This document shows, piece after piece, positions 34,085 through 42,687 of a stretch of 60,966 nt of DNA. This DNA comes from SIG437 sp045576235 (GTDB taxonomy: Bacteria > Bacillota > Clostridia > UBA1381 > UBA9506). The stretch spans positions 1 to 60,966 of the forward strand of contig JAZNGA010000013.1 of NCBI GenBank assembly GCA_045576235.1. The letters are read 5' to 3'. How positions within the stretch are numbered: position 1 is the stretch's first letter; each line of letters starts with the position of its first letter. Position numbers and translations under genes: made by a program. Below the pieces are notes generated by a model, which was not told the DNA's origin, did not search any database, and worked only from the letters and a program-made list of their open reading frames with translations.

Positions 34085-34843
34085 TTATATGTTTCCAAAT
34101 AAGTCCTTCATACTATACATTCCGCTGGGTTTACCAAAGATAAACTCGGCAGCTTTGAGTGCTCCTGTTGCAAAAATCTCGCGTGAATCAGCACGATGAT
34201 TAATCTCAATAATTTCATGGTTGCCTGCAAAAATGACATCGTGTTCGCCGACAATCGTTCCGCCTCTCACAGCGTGAATACCAATTTCGCTTTTGTCTCG
34301 TTTTTTGCGGACTGAATGTCTGTCATAGACATATTGCATAGAATTATCAACGGCTTCTGTAATGGCGTCAGCTATTGCCAAAGCCGTTCCGCTTGGAGCA
34401 TCTAATTTCTGATTGTGATGCTTTTCTATGATTTCTATGTCGAAGTCGTCTGAAAGGATTTTTGCAGCTTTCTGAGCTAAAGCAATGATTAAGTTCACAC
34501 CAAGAGACATATTTGCAGAGAAGAAAACGGGAATTTTCTTTGAAGTCTCATTCATCAGCTCTTTTTGCTCTGCTGAAAGACCTGTTGTTGCAATTATGCA
34601 CGGAATGGAGTTGCGTTTGGCATAAGACAGGAGATTTTCTGTGTTTGATGGGTTTGAAAAATCGATGATAACATCAACAGGCTCATTGATTTTTTCAAAA
34701 TCGTCATAAATGGGATATTTTGCATTCAGCCCTGTGAAAGAATCAAAACCGCAGGATATGTTAAGGTTTTCAAAATTTTCACAAAGAGCAGAAATTGCCT
34801 GCCCCATACGGCCGCAAGCGCCGCTTAATAATATGTTTATCAT
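34085..34843 (-). CDS. dapB: 4-hydroxy-tetrahydrodipicolinate reductase
   Basis: Reduces hydroxy-tetrahydrodipicolinate to tetrahydrodipicolinate in the lysine/DAP pathway. The 252-residue protein has the nucleotide-binding ILLSGACGRMGQAI (about 4-17), the motif EKHHNQKLDAPSGTAL (about 143-158) with catalytic His and Lys, and IGIHAVRGGTIVGEHDV. It is the third and last gene under the lysine riboswitch, 15 bases from dapA. Confidence 0.96.
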   Translation of the reverse strand: MINILLSGACGRMGQAISALCENFENLNISCGFDSFTGLNAKYPIYDDFEKINEPVDVIIDFSNPSNTENLLSYAKRNSIPCIIATTGLSAEQKELMNETSKKIPVFFSANMSLGVNLIIALAQKAAKILSDDFDIEIIEKHHNQKLDAPSGTALAIADAITEAVDNSMQYVYDRHSVRKKRDKSEIGIHAVRGGTIVGEHDVIFAGNHEIIEINHRADSREIFATGALKAAEFIFGKPSGMYSMKDLFGNI

Positions 34844-34858
34844 TCGTTATTACCGCCT

Positions 34859-35740
34859 TTAAATCAAGCCCACACCTTTTAGTGCGGCTTTTAATCTGTC
34901 TAAGTTTTTATCTGCCATTTCGCAAAGAGGCATACGAAGTTTTCCCACATTCATTCCCATAAGATTCATAGCTGTTTTAACCGGAATTGGATTAACCTCG
35001 CAGAAGAGGGAATTGATAACTTCTAAAAGCTTAAGCTGCAAAGCGGCTGATTCTTTGACCTTGCCTTCTGCATAAAGAGCACAAATATCGTGCGTTTCTT
35101 TAGGCATAATGTTTGAAAGAACAGAGATAACACCCTTTCCTCCAAGGCTCATCACAGGAACAATCATATCATCATTTCCTGAATATATGGTGAGGTCGGG
35201 GCAAGCTGCTGCAATCTCGGCAACATAAGAGATGTTTCCGCTTGCTTCCTTGATTGCAACGCAGTAGTCTCTTTTATTCAGCTCTTTAACCACATCTAAT
35301 GGAATGTTCATTCCTGTTCGTCCGGGAACATTATAGAGAATAACAGGCAAATCTCCTGCAGAAGCCATTGCATCAAAATGGGAGATGAGGCCCTTCGGAG
35401 TGGTTTTGTTATAGTAGGGAGTAACGAGCAATAAAGCATCTACACCAAGGCGGTTTGCTTCCTTGCTTAAGTGCATACCATGAATTGTGTCGTTGCTGCC
35501 TGTGCCTGCAATAACAGGAACTCTTCCGTTAACTTTTTTAACTGTATATTCGATAGCGGATAAATGCTCTTTGTCGGGCATGGTTGCCGCTTCGCCTGTT
35601 GTTCCGCAGATGATGATGGCATCTGTTTTGTTTTCTATTTGAAAATCGATAATCTCACCGAGCTTATCAAAATCAATTCCTGTTTCTGTAAATGGTGTTA
35701 CGATAGCAACACCCGCACCTTCAAAAATAACGGGTTTCAT
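34859..35740 (-). CDS. dapA: 4-hydroxy-tetrahydrodipicolinate synthase
   Basis: Condenses aspartate semialdehyde with pyruvate. The 293-residue TIM barrel has GTTGEAATM (about 46-54), the tyrosine in YYNKTTPKG (about 110), YNVPGRTGMN (about 138-147) and the Schiff-base lysine in VAIKEASGN (about residue 164). SD AAAGGAAG. It lies 20 bases downstream of asd. Confidence 0.97.
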   Translation of the reverse strand: MKPVIFEGAGVAIVTPFTETGIDFDKLGEIIDFQIENKTDAIIICGTTGEAATMPDKEHLSAIEYTVKKVNGRVPVIAGTGSNDTIHGMHLSKEANRLGVDALLLVTPYYNKTTPKGLISHFDAMASAGDLPVILYNVPGRTGMNIPLDVVKELNKRDYCVAIKEASGNISYVAEIAAACPDLTIYSGNDDMIVPVMSLGGKGVISVLSNIMPKETHDICALYAEGKVKESAALQLKLLEVINSLFCEVNPIPVKTAMNLMGMNVGKLRMPLCEMADKNLDRLKAALKGVGLI

Positions 35741-35760
35741 AACAGACTTCCTTTCTGAAA

Positions 35761-36759
35761 TTAGATTAAGCCCATTTCAATCATTTTCTGGGCAATCTGC
35801 ACAGCGTTTGTGGCAGCGCCTTTTCTGATGTTGTCAGCAACAACCCAGAGGTTAACGCCATTATCTAAGCTTTCATCACGGCGCACACGGCCTACAAATG
35901 TTTCATTTTTGCCCTTGGCATTAATAGCCATAGGATAAACGCAGTTAGCAATATCGTCTTCTAAAATGAGACCGGGAGCGTTTGCCAAAACTTCTTTAAG
36001 CTCATCAAGTTCAAAGGGCTTTTCGAGCTCAACATTTATCGATTCACTATGACAGTCAAACACAGGAACTCTTACTGTTGTTGCTGTGATTTTTATGCTG
36101 TCATCGCCAAGGATTTTCCTTGTTTCATTAACCATTTTCATTTCTTCTTTTGTGTAGCCGTTAGGAAGGAACACATCAATCTGTGGGAGACAGTTGTTGA
36201 AAATCGGATGGTTGAATTTCTTTGGAGCTTCGCCTTTAATTCCGTTTTCTAAATCCTGATAACCGCCCATGCCTGCGCCTGAAACAGCCTGATATGTAGA
36301 GTAAACTATTCTCTTGATTCCATATTTGAGCTGAAGCGGACGAAGAGCTACCATAGCCTGAATTGTTGAACAGTTGGGGTTTGCAATGATGCCCTTATGC
36401 CATTTTAAGTCTTCTGGATTAACTTCGGGAACAACGAGCGGAACTTCAGGGTCCATTCTCCATGCGCTTGAGTTGTCAATTACAACAACACCCTTTGATG
36501 CGGCGATGGGAGCAAATTTTTCGCTTGTTGAACCGCCTGCTGAGAAAAGAGCAATATCAATATCCCTATCAAAAGAGTTTTCGTTTAATTCTTCGATTAC
36601 ATATTCTTTTCCCATAAATGTTATTTTGCTTCCTGCTGAGCGTGCGGAAGCCATAAGATAATAATTTTCAACGGGAAGGTTAATCTCCTCTAAAACCTTG
36701 AGAAATGTTCTTCCCACCATTCCTGTTGCACCTACAACGGCAATGTTATACTTTTTCAT
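35761..36759 (-). CDS. asd: Aspartate-semialdehyde dehydrogenase
   Basis: Reduces aspartyl phosphate to aspartate semialdehyde, the branch point to lysine, threonine and methionine. The 332-residue protein has VVGATGMVGRTFLKVL (about 8-23), the catalytic cysteine in NPNCSTIQAM (about 128-137) and the later VRVPVFDCHSESI. The AGGAGG SD is good. As first gene after the lysine riboswitch, it is lysine-repressed, although threonine/methionine synthesis would also depend on it unless another asd exists. Confidence 0.97.
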   Translation of the reverse strand: MKKYNIAVVGATGMVGRTFLKVLEEINLPVENYYLMASARSAGSKITFMGKEYVIEELNENSFDRDIDIALFSAGGSTSEKFAPIAASKGVVVIDNSSAWRMDPEVPLVVPEVNPEDLKWHKGIIANPNCSTIQAMVALRPLQLKYGIKRIVYSTYQAVSGAGMGGYQDLENGIKGEAPKKFNHPIFNNCLPQIDVFLPNGYTKEEMKMVNETRKILGDDSIKITATTVRVPVFDCHSESINVELEKPFELDELKEVLANAPGLILEDDIANCVYPMAINAKGKNETFVGRVRRDESLDNGVNLWVVADNIRKGAATNAVQIAQKMIEMGLI

Positions 36760-36780
36760 AATTAAAACCTCCTAAGAATA

Positions 36781-36815
36781 ATTAAAAAACCAAACTTTCC
36801 ACTTGGAGAGTTTGG
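36781..36815 (-). terminator. Lysine-riboswitch terminator
   Basis: On the minus strand CCAAACTCTCC and GGAAAGTTTGG (arms 36790-36800 and 36805-36815, with one G-T pair) close a 4-base loop, followed by TTTTTTAATT. Confidence 0.9.
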
Positions 36816-36866
36816 CAGAAAAATAGAACACACAAAAAGTGTATCTTTATAACATGACAGCTCTCC

Positions 36867-37022
36867 GATAGCACTCCTACCGACAGTTGTACGGCTGTTT
36901 GCCGCACACCCAGAAACACACCTTCGGGAAGCGTGAATCTTCGGCATTTATTCCTTTTGCGGCAACCTCATAAAAACCCCGATTTCTCTTTTGTCGCTAC
37001 TTTTAATAAATGCGCCTCTATC
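36867..37022 (-). ncRNA. Lysine riboswitch (L box)
   Basis: Minus-strand sequence carries the L-box blocks in order: GATAGAGGCGC at the 5' side, AGTAGCGA, ATGCCGAAG, GGTGTGCGGC, GCCGTACAACTGTCGG and GGAGTGCTATC, with P1 formed by GATAG (37018-37022) and CTATC (36867-36871). Lysine binding should favour the terminator at 36781-36815 and switch off asd-dapA-dapB. No protein is encoded in the 437 bases between asd and the aminopeptidase gene. Confidence 0.93.
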
Positions 37023-37053
37023 TAAGATTATAAGGATATTCATTTACATTAAC

Positions 37054-37082
37054 ATAATATCATTTATCTTGCAATATGTCAA
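37054..37082 (-). promoter_or_regulatory. Promoter of the lysine-riboswitch transcript
   Basis: TTGACA (37077-37082) and TATTAT (37054-37059) are spaced 17 bases; transcription would begin about 25 bases before the aptamer. Confidence 0.82.
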
Positions 37083-37126
37083 TGTTTTTTGAAGAAAATG
37101 TGAAAAATTGGCTTTTATTACAAAAA

Positions 37127-37187
37127 AACTGTCTTTTTGTCAGTAAAAAAAGACAGTTTTGATATATGGATGGTCAAAACTGTCTTT
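37127..37187 (-). terminator. Two overlapping terminators sharing one strand
   Basis: On the minus strand AAAGACAGTTTTG (37175-37187) pairs perfectly with 37149-37161, followed by a T-run. The middle strand can instead pair with a third copy (AAAAAGACAGTT, 37127-37138), also followed by a T-run. It ends the long hrcA-to-aminopeptidase operon. Confidence 0.85.
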
Positions 37188-37196
37188 GGTGTTATG

Positions 37197-38579
37197 TTAA
37201 CAATTTTCATAAAACGCCCGATATGCTTTATATGCCGAATAAACATCAGCCTTTGACACAAGCTCAAATGGAGCGTGCATAGAAAGAAGGGCGACGCCGC
37301 AATCTAAAACATCAATATCTAAATTTGCGACATATTGGGCAATTGTTCCGCCGCCACCTGCATCTGTTTTTCCAAGCTCGGCCGCCTGCCATGAAATTCC
37401 TTCTCTGTTGAACAGACTGCGGATTTTAAAAACAAATTCAGCATTTGCATCAGAAGTTCCATATTTGCCACGCGAACCTGTATATTTTGTGATAACAACA
37501 CCTCTTCCGCAGAATGATGCATTTTGTCTTTCAAAGGGGTCTTGATAATAAGGGTCTATTGCGCCATTTACATCAGCAGAAAGACAAGCAGAGTTTCTGA
37601 AGGTTTCTTTAAGCATCAGTTCAGAATAGTTGCCTTTTAGCTTGCTTATGATTGTTGCAATAGCATACTCAAAAAAGGCTGAACGCATGCCTGTGCTTCC
37701 CATGCTTCCGATTTCTTCTTTGTCAACAAGAAGGCAGACAGATGTTTTCTCGGGAGCTGAAACTTCAAATAAAGCACGCATAGATGTATATGCACAGACT
37801 CTGTCATCGTGGGCATATGAGCCTAAAAGAGCTCTGTCAAGTCCTACATCACAAGCCTTTAAAGCGGGGACAGCTTCAAGCTCAGCGCTGACAAAATCTT
37901 CTTCTGTCATTGAATATTTTTCGTTTAAAATTTTGAGAATTGCCATCTTGAATTTATCTTTTTCACTTGACTCATCAGGCGTGCTGCCAATGATGATGTT
38001 TAAGGTTTCGCCTTTAAATGCCTCAAATATTTTTTGTTGCATTTGCTTATCTGCAAGATGGATTAAAAGGTCAGAAATGCAGAAAACAGGGTCTCCCTCA
38101 TTTTCGCCAATGGAGATTTCCAGCTCTGTTCCGTCAGATAAAAAAACTGTTCCGATTAAAGAGAGGGGGAGTGCAGTCCACTGATATTTCTTGATGCCGC
38201 CATAATAATGTGTTTTTAAAAGTGATAAATCGCAGTCCTCATAAAGCGGATTTTGCTTGATGTCAATGCGCGGTGAGTCAACATGCGAAATGATGAAATT
38301 TATGCCTTTTAAAATGTCTTCTTTTCCAATTGTTGCAAGCAAAACGCTTTTGTTTCTGTTTACGAAATATATTTTATCGCCGGGCTTTAAGGAGTTTTTT
38401 TCAGATAATTCGCAAAAACCTTTTTCTTTTGCGAGTTTAACTGTCTCTTTAACTGCCAGACGCTCTGTTTTTGCGGCATCCAAAAACTTTCTGTAGTTTT
38501 CGCAAAAAGAAAAAACAGAGTCTTTTTCAGCAGAATCCAATGTTTCCCATGTGTTTTTTGTGTTATATGTTAAATCCAT
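37197..38579 (-). CDS. M18-family aspartyl aminopeptidase
   Basis: A dinuclear-zinc aminopeptidase of the M18 family (yeast Lap4/Ape1, bacterial ApeB-like), cytoplasmic peptide turnover. The 460-residue length is typical. Metal and catalytic regions: ISHVDSPRIDI (about 93-103), SYAHDDRVCAY (about 250-260, Asp ligand), VDKEEIGSMGSTGMRSAF (about 284-301, Glu base and ligand), DAGGGGTI, and LLSMHAPFELVSKAD (His ligand near the C terminus). SD AAAGGAAG. It lies 13 bases behind lplA and so belongs to the chaperone operon. Confidence 0.92.
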   Translation of the reverse strand: MDLTYNTKNTWETLDSAEKDSVFSFCENYRKFLDAAKTERLAVKETVKLAKEKGFCELSEKNSLKPGDKIYFVNRNKSVLLATIGKEDILKGINFIISHVDSPRIDIKQNPLYEDCDLSLLKTHYYGGIKKYQWTALPLSLIGTVFLSDGTELEISIGENEGDPVFCISDLLIHLADKQMQQKIFEAFKGETLNIIIGSTPDESSEKDKFKMAILKILNEKYSMTEEDFVSAELEAVPALKACDVGLDRALLGSYAHDDRVCAYTSMRALFEVSAPEKTSVCLLVDKEEIGSMGSTGMRSAFFEYAIATIISKLKGNYSELMLKETFRNSACLSADVNGAIDPYYQDPFERQNASFCGRGVVITKYTGSRGKYGTSDANAEFVFKIRSLFNREGISWQAAELGKTDAGGGGTIAQYVANLDIDVLDCGVALLSMHAPFELVSKADVYSAYKAYRAFYENC

Positions 38580-38592
38580 TTTTACCCTTCCT

Positions 38593-39570
38593 TTAAAACA
38601 GTATATTCAACAAGTCGTTTTCTGTTATTCCTGAAATATAGTCAGAAAGACAAATGTTTTCTAAAAGCTTTTTAAGCTCTGTGTGTTCGTGTTTGTGTCC
38701 GCAAATAAGACTTTCGAGCTCTCCAATATCAAGCCTGGAGAAAAAATCACCGAAAATCTTTATGCTCTCTATTATGCCGTTTGTCTTGACATTCATGCAA
38801 ATTTCCACTTCTCCAAAGGGAAAGCGCTTTGATTTCGTGAAGCTATATTTAGGAGAATAGCCGAAATTCCAGTCCCATGTCGCATATTTTTCATCGCGCA
38901 GCTTCTGAATTTTTTCTCTGTCTCTTTCAAGGTCATATTCAGCTGAAATGTTTCCTTGTGAGAGCATAAATGTTTTAAGTTTTTCGATGAACTCTTTTGC
39001 TGTTAGGGGAGAGTTGATATGCTCGCTTATGTTTGTCACGCGGCTTTTAACTGACTTTATTCCCTTTGATTTGATTTTATCTCTAGAAACCTTCAGCGAT
39101 GCGGCAAGCTTGTTTTCTTCAGAACTATAAAGAAGAGTTCCGTGATGCAATATTCTGTTTTTATACATATATTGCGCATTGCCTGAGATTTTCCTGTCTC
39201 CAATAACCAAGTCGTTTCTGCCGGAAAGAGATGCTTCTGCGCCTAAGGTTTTTAAAAAATCAATAATAGGCTGCGTGAACTTTGCATAATTCGAAAAATC
39301 ACTTTCGCTGTTTAAGATAAAAGTGAAATTTATGTTACCTATGTCGTGGAAAACAGCACCACCGCCTGACATTCGTCTGACAACGCTTATGTTGTTTTCT
39401 TTCACATAATCATAATTGATTTCAGACAAAGTGTTTTGATTTCTGCCTACAACTATAGTGTTATCATTTTGCCACAGCATGAAAATTTCATCCTGTGAAT
39501 TTTTCACAAGATATTCCTCTAATGCCATATTATAAAAAGGATCGAGACTTTTGTTATATATGAAAATCAA
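38593..39570 (-). CDS. lplA: Lipoate-protein ligase
   Basis: Attaches lipoate to E2 or GcvH proteins via lipoyl-AMP. The 325-residue protein has the BPL/LplA fold: NMALEEYLVKN (about 14-24), VVGRNQNTLSEIN (about 41-53), RRMSGGGAVFHDIGNINF (about 65-82) and KISGNAQYMYKNRILHHGTLL (core KISGNAQYMYKNR near 130) with the conserved lysine, then a C-terminal accessory domain. The start is TTG, whose SD (GGAGA) lies in the last codons of dnaJ; the genes are 2 bases apart. No lipoate-dependent complex is encoded nearby. Confidence 0.92.
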   Translation of the reverse strand: MIFIYNKSLDPFYNMALEEYLVKNSQDEIFMLWQNDNTIVVGRNQNTLSEINYDYVKENNISVVRRMSGGGAVFHDIGNINFTFILNSESDFSNYAKFTQPIIDFLKTLGAEASLSGRNDLVIGDRKISGNAQYMYKNRILHHGTLLYSSEENKLAASLKVSRDKIKSKGIKSVKSRVTNISEHINSPLTAKEFIEKLKTFMLSQGNISAEYDLERDREKIQKLRDEKYATWDWNFGYSPKYSFTKSKRFPFGEVEICMNVKTNGIIESIKIFGDFFSRLDIGELESLICGHKHEHTELKKLLENICLSDYISGITENDLLNILF

Positions 39571-39572
39571 GT

Positions 39573-40727
39573 TTATTCTCCATTCATTATTTTTCGCACT
39601 TTTTCAAAAAAGCTTTTCTGCTTTGAGTGGTTTTTTCCGTCTTTGTCAAGCTCTTCAAATTCTTTTAAAAGGTTCTTTTGCTTCGAGGAGAGATGTTTTG
39701 GAACTTCAACATTAACCTTGACATATTGGTCTCCTCTGCCCGAGCGCTGAAGATATGGAATTCCCTTTCCTTTTAATCTGAAAACAGTTCCCGACTGTGT
39801 TCCCTCCGGGATTGAATATTTAACATTTCCGTCGAGAGTGGGGACTTCCAGCTCTGCTCCGAGAGATGCCTGAACAAATGTGATCGGAACATCGCAAAGC
39901 ACATCAAAGCCACGGCGAGTGAAGATTTCGTGGGATTTAACATTTACTGTAACATAAAGGTCTCCATTTTGTGCACCTTTGTCACCAACATCACCTTGAC
40001 CACCAAGCGAGATGCTTTGTCCGTCTGCAATGCCAGCAGGAATATTAACTTTGATTGTTCTTGACTTTCGAACTTTTCCTTTTCCAGCACATTTTGTGCA
40101 GGGGTCCTTGACGATTTTACCCTTTCCGCCGCAAGCGGAGCAGGGGCTCACAGATGACATATTTCCCAAAATCGTTCTCTGTGTTGTGCGCACCTGGCCT
40201 GTTCCATTACAGGTGGGGCAGGTGGTCACTTCGCTGCCTGCTTTGGCACCTGAACCGTCACAGTCAGGACAAAACTCTGTTCTGTAGAGATTTATTTCTT
40301 TTTCACAGCCAAAGGCTGCTTCATTAAAGCTTATCGTCACAGAGCTCTGGATGTCTCTGCCTCGCTTTGGAGCATTTCTTCTTGCTCTTCCGCTAAATCC
40401 GCCGAATCCACCGCCCATTCCTCCGAAGATATCACCGAAGATGTCACCGAAATCAAATCCGTCAAATCCAGCACCACCTGCGCCGCCGCCAAAGTTTGGA
40501 TCGACACCTGCGTGGCCGAATTGGTCGTAGCGCGCCCTCTTGTCACTGTCAGAGAGCACTTCATATGCTTCGTTGATTTCTTTGAATTTTGCCTCCGCTT
40601 CTTTGTTATCGGGGTTTAAGTCGGGATGATATTTTTTCGCCTGGGCTCTGAATGCTTTTTTAAGCTCTGCTTCTGTCGCAGTTTTCTGAACACCAAGGAC
40701 TTCATAGTAGTCACGCTTATCTGCCAT
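39573..40727 (-). CDS. dnaJ: Molecular chaperone DnaJ
   Basis: Co-chaperone that delivers unfolded proteins to DnaK and stimulates its ATPase. Domains: J domain with the HPD motif in KKYHPDLNPDNKEAE (about 34-48), a Gly/Phe-rich linker (about 78-115), four CxxCxGxG zinc repeats (CPDCDGSG, CPTCNGTG, CSACGGKG, CTKCAGKG; about 145-220) and the C-terminal substrate-binding domain. Type I DnaJ, 384 residues from ATG 40727, which is 8 bases after AGG; a GTG three codons upstream overlaps the SD. Confidence 0.97.
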   Translation of the reverse strand: MADKRDYYEVLGVQKTATEAELKKAFRAQAKKYHPDLNPDNKEAEAKFKEINEAYEVLSDSDKRARYDQFGHAGVDPNFGGGAGGAGFDGFDFGDIFGDIFGGMGGGFGGFSGRARRNAPKRGRDIQSSVTISFNEAAFGCEKEINLYRTEFCPDCDGSGAKAGSEVTTCPTCNGTGQVRTTQRTILGNMSSVSPCSACGGKGKIVKDPCTKCAGKGKVRKSRTIKVNIPAGIADGQSISLGGQGDVGDKGAQNGDLYVTVNVKSHEIFTRRGFDVLCDVPITFVQASLGAELEVPTLDGNVKYSIPEGTQSGTVFRLKGKGIPYLQRSGRGDQYVKVNVEVPKHLSSKQKNLLKEFEELDKDGKNHSKQKSFFEKVRKIMNGE

Positions 40728-40752
40728 AATAATCACCTGTTTTTAAATAACG

Positions 40753-40789
40753 CCTAAAACGAAGCTGAAAGTTTCAGCTTCGTTTTAGG
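40753..40789 (-). other. Perfect hairpin between dnaK and dnaJ
   Basis: An 18-base perfect inverted repeat (CCTAAAACGAAGCTGAAA and its complement) is separated by one base, giving a stem of about 16 pairs. There is no proper T-run after it on the minus strand, so it is better read as an mRNA-processing or stability element that may raise dnaK over dnaJ levels. Confidence 0.75.
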
Positions 40790-40815
40790 TTGAAAATGTT
40801 CAATTTATTTTTTTA

Positions 40816-42651
40816 TTAGTCAACAACCTCATAGTCTGTGTCAACGACGTTGTCATCAGCTGCTCCTGCATCTGCGCCAGGAGCTCCACCCATGTTCGGG
40901 TCCTGTGCACCTTCAGGATTTGCCTGCTGATAGATTTTAGCACTCACTTCGTAGAACTTTTTAGAAAGCTCTTCTGATGCTTTTTTGATAGCTTCTGAAT
41001 CTGTTCCCTTTAAGGCCTCTTTAACCTTTTCAATTTCAGCCTCAATTGCAGATTTGTCAGCAGCATCAAGCTTGTCGCCTAATTCTGTGAGCGATTTTTC
41101 GCTTTGATAAACTAAGCTGTCAGCATTATTTCTGATTTCAATTTCTTCTTTCTTTTTCTTATCTTCAGCAGCAAACTGTTCTGCTTCTTTGACAGCCTTA
41201 TCAATTTCTTCATCTGAAAGGTTAGTGTTTGCTGTGATTGTGATGTTCTGCTCGTTGCCTGTTCCCATATCTTTTGCAGATACATGAACGATGCCGTTAG
41301 CATCTATGTCAAAAGTAACTTCGATTTGCGGAACGCCTCTTGGAGCTGACGGAATTCCATCTAAATGGAACTTGCCGAGCGTTTTGTTATATGCTGCCAT
41401 TTCACGCTCACCCTGAAGAACATGAATCTCAACGCTTGTCTGTCCGTCTGCAGCTGTTGAGAACACCTGAGATTTCTTAGCAGGGATAGTTGTGTTTCTT
41501 TCAATTAATTTCGTGAACACGCCGCCAAGAGTCTCAAGACCGAGCGAAAGGGGAGTTACATCTAAAAGCACGATGCCACTTACATCACCTGATAAAACTC
41601 CACCCTGAATAGCTGCACCCATAGCAACACATTCATCAGGATTGATTCCTTTTGAAGGCTCTTTACCTGTGATTTTCTTGACAGCCTCCTGAACAGCGGG
41701 GATTCTTGAAGAGCCGCCAACTAAAAGAACTTTGTCAATGTCGCTTGCAGAAAGACCTGCATCAGCCATAGCTTTTCTTGTTGGTTCCATTGTAGCTTCA
41801 ACGAGGTCGTGAGTGAGTTCATCAAACTTAGCTCTTGAAAGTGTTATGTCAAGATGCTTCGGGCCTGTTGCATCAGCTGTGATAAACGGAAGGTTTACAT
41901 TAGCTGTTGTCATGCCTGAAAGCTCAATTTTAGCTTTTTCAGCAGCTTCCTTTAATCTCTGGAGAGCCATCTTGTCAGCCTTTAAATCAATGCCTGTGTC
42001 TTTTTTGAACTCATCAGCTAAATAGTTCATAATTCTTTCGTCGAAGTCATCGCCGCCAAGACGGTTGTTACCGCTTGTTGCCAAAACTTCGAATATGCCA
42101 TCGCCAAGCTCTAAGATAGACACATCGAATGTTCCGCCGCCAAGGTCATAAACCATGATTTTCTGGTCGCCGTCCTTATCCATACCATAAGCAAGGGCAG
42201 CCGCTGTAGGTTCGTTTATGATACGCTGAACCTCAAGACCTGCAATCTTACCAGCATCCTTTGTTGCCTGTCTCTGTGAATCGTTAAAGTATGCAGGAAC
42301 AGTGATAACTGCATGAGTCACAGGTTCACCAAGATAAGCCTCTGCATCAGCTTTGAGCTTCTGGAGAATCATTGCTGAAATTTCCTGCGGAGAATATGAT
42401 TTGTCATCAATTGAAACTTTGTTGTTTGTTCCCATATCTCTTTTTATTGAGATGATTGTTTTGTCAGGATTTGTGATTGCCTGTCTTTTAGCAACCTGAC
42501 CTACAAGTCTTTCGCCTTCTTTAGAAAATGCGACAACAGATGGTGTTGTTCTTGCACCTTCCGGATTAGGAATAACGACTGCTTCATTACCTTCCATAAC
42601 TGCTACGCATGAATTTGTTGTACCTAAGTCAATACCTATAATTTTTGCCAT
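40816..42651 (-). CDS. dnaK: Molecular chaperone DnaK (Hsp70)
   Basis: ATP-dependent chaperone. The 611-residue protein has the nucleotide-binding domain with IIGIDLGTTNSCVAVMEG (about 3-20), VYDLGGGTFDVSI (about 168-180) and VLLVGGSSRIPAVQEAVK, the conserved interdomain linker region VLLDVTPLSLG, a beta-sandwich substrate domain (about 365-480) and a helical lid. It ends in a Gly/Ala/Asp-rich tail (…DTDYEVVD). The 24-residue insertion of Gram-negative DnaK is absent, as in Firmicutes. Confidence 0.98.
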   Translation of the reverse strand: MAKIIGIDLGTTNSCVAVMEGNEAVVIPNPEGARTTPSVVAFSKEGERLVGQVAKRQAITNPDKTIISIKRDMGTNNKVSIDDKSYSPQEISAMILQKLKADAEAYLGEPVTHAVITVPAYFNDSQRQATKDAGKIAGLEVQRIINEPTAAALAYGMDKDGDQKIMVYDLGGGTFDVSILELGDGIFEVLATSGNNRLGGDDFDERIMNYLADEFKKDTGIDLKADKMALQRLKEAAEKAKIELSGMTTANVNLPFITADATGPKHLDITLSRAKFDELTHDLVEATMEPTRKAMADAGLSASDIDKVLLVGGSSRIPAVQEAVKKITGKEPSKGINPDECVAMGAAIQGGVLSGDVSGIVLLDVTPLSLGLETLGGVFTKLIERNTTIPAKKSQVFSTAADGQTSVEIHVLQGEREMAAYNKTLGKFHLDGIPSAPRGVPQIEVTFDIDANGIVHVSAKDMGTGNEQNITITANTNLSDEEIDKAVKEAEQFAAEDKKKKEEIEIRNNADSLVYQSEKSLTELGDKLDAADKSAIEAEIEKVKEALKGTDSEAIKKASEELSKKFYEVSAKIYQQANPEGAQDPNMGGAPGADAGAADDNVVDTDYEVVD

Positions 42652-42687
42652 GTTGTTTTCCTCCTGTATTTAAAATGAAATTATTTA

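Noticed and set aside
36762..36947. A 61-codon frame on the minus strand upstream of asd
   Set aside because: It lies wholly within the lysine riboswitch and its terminator; the RNA elements explain the sequence.
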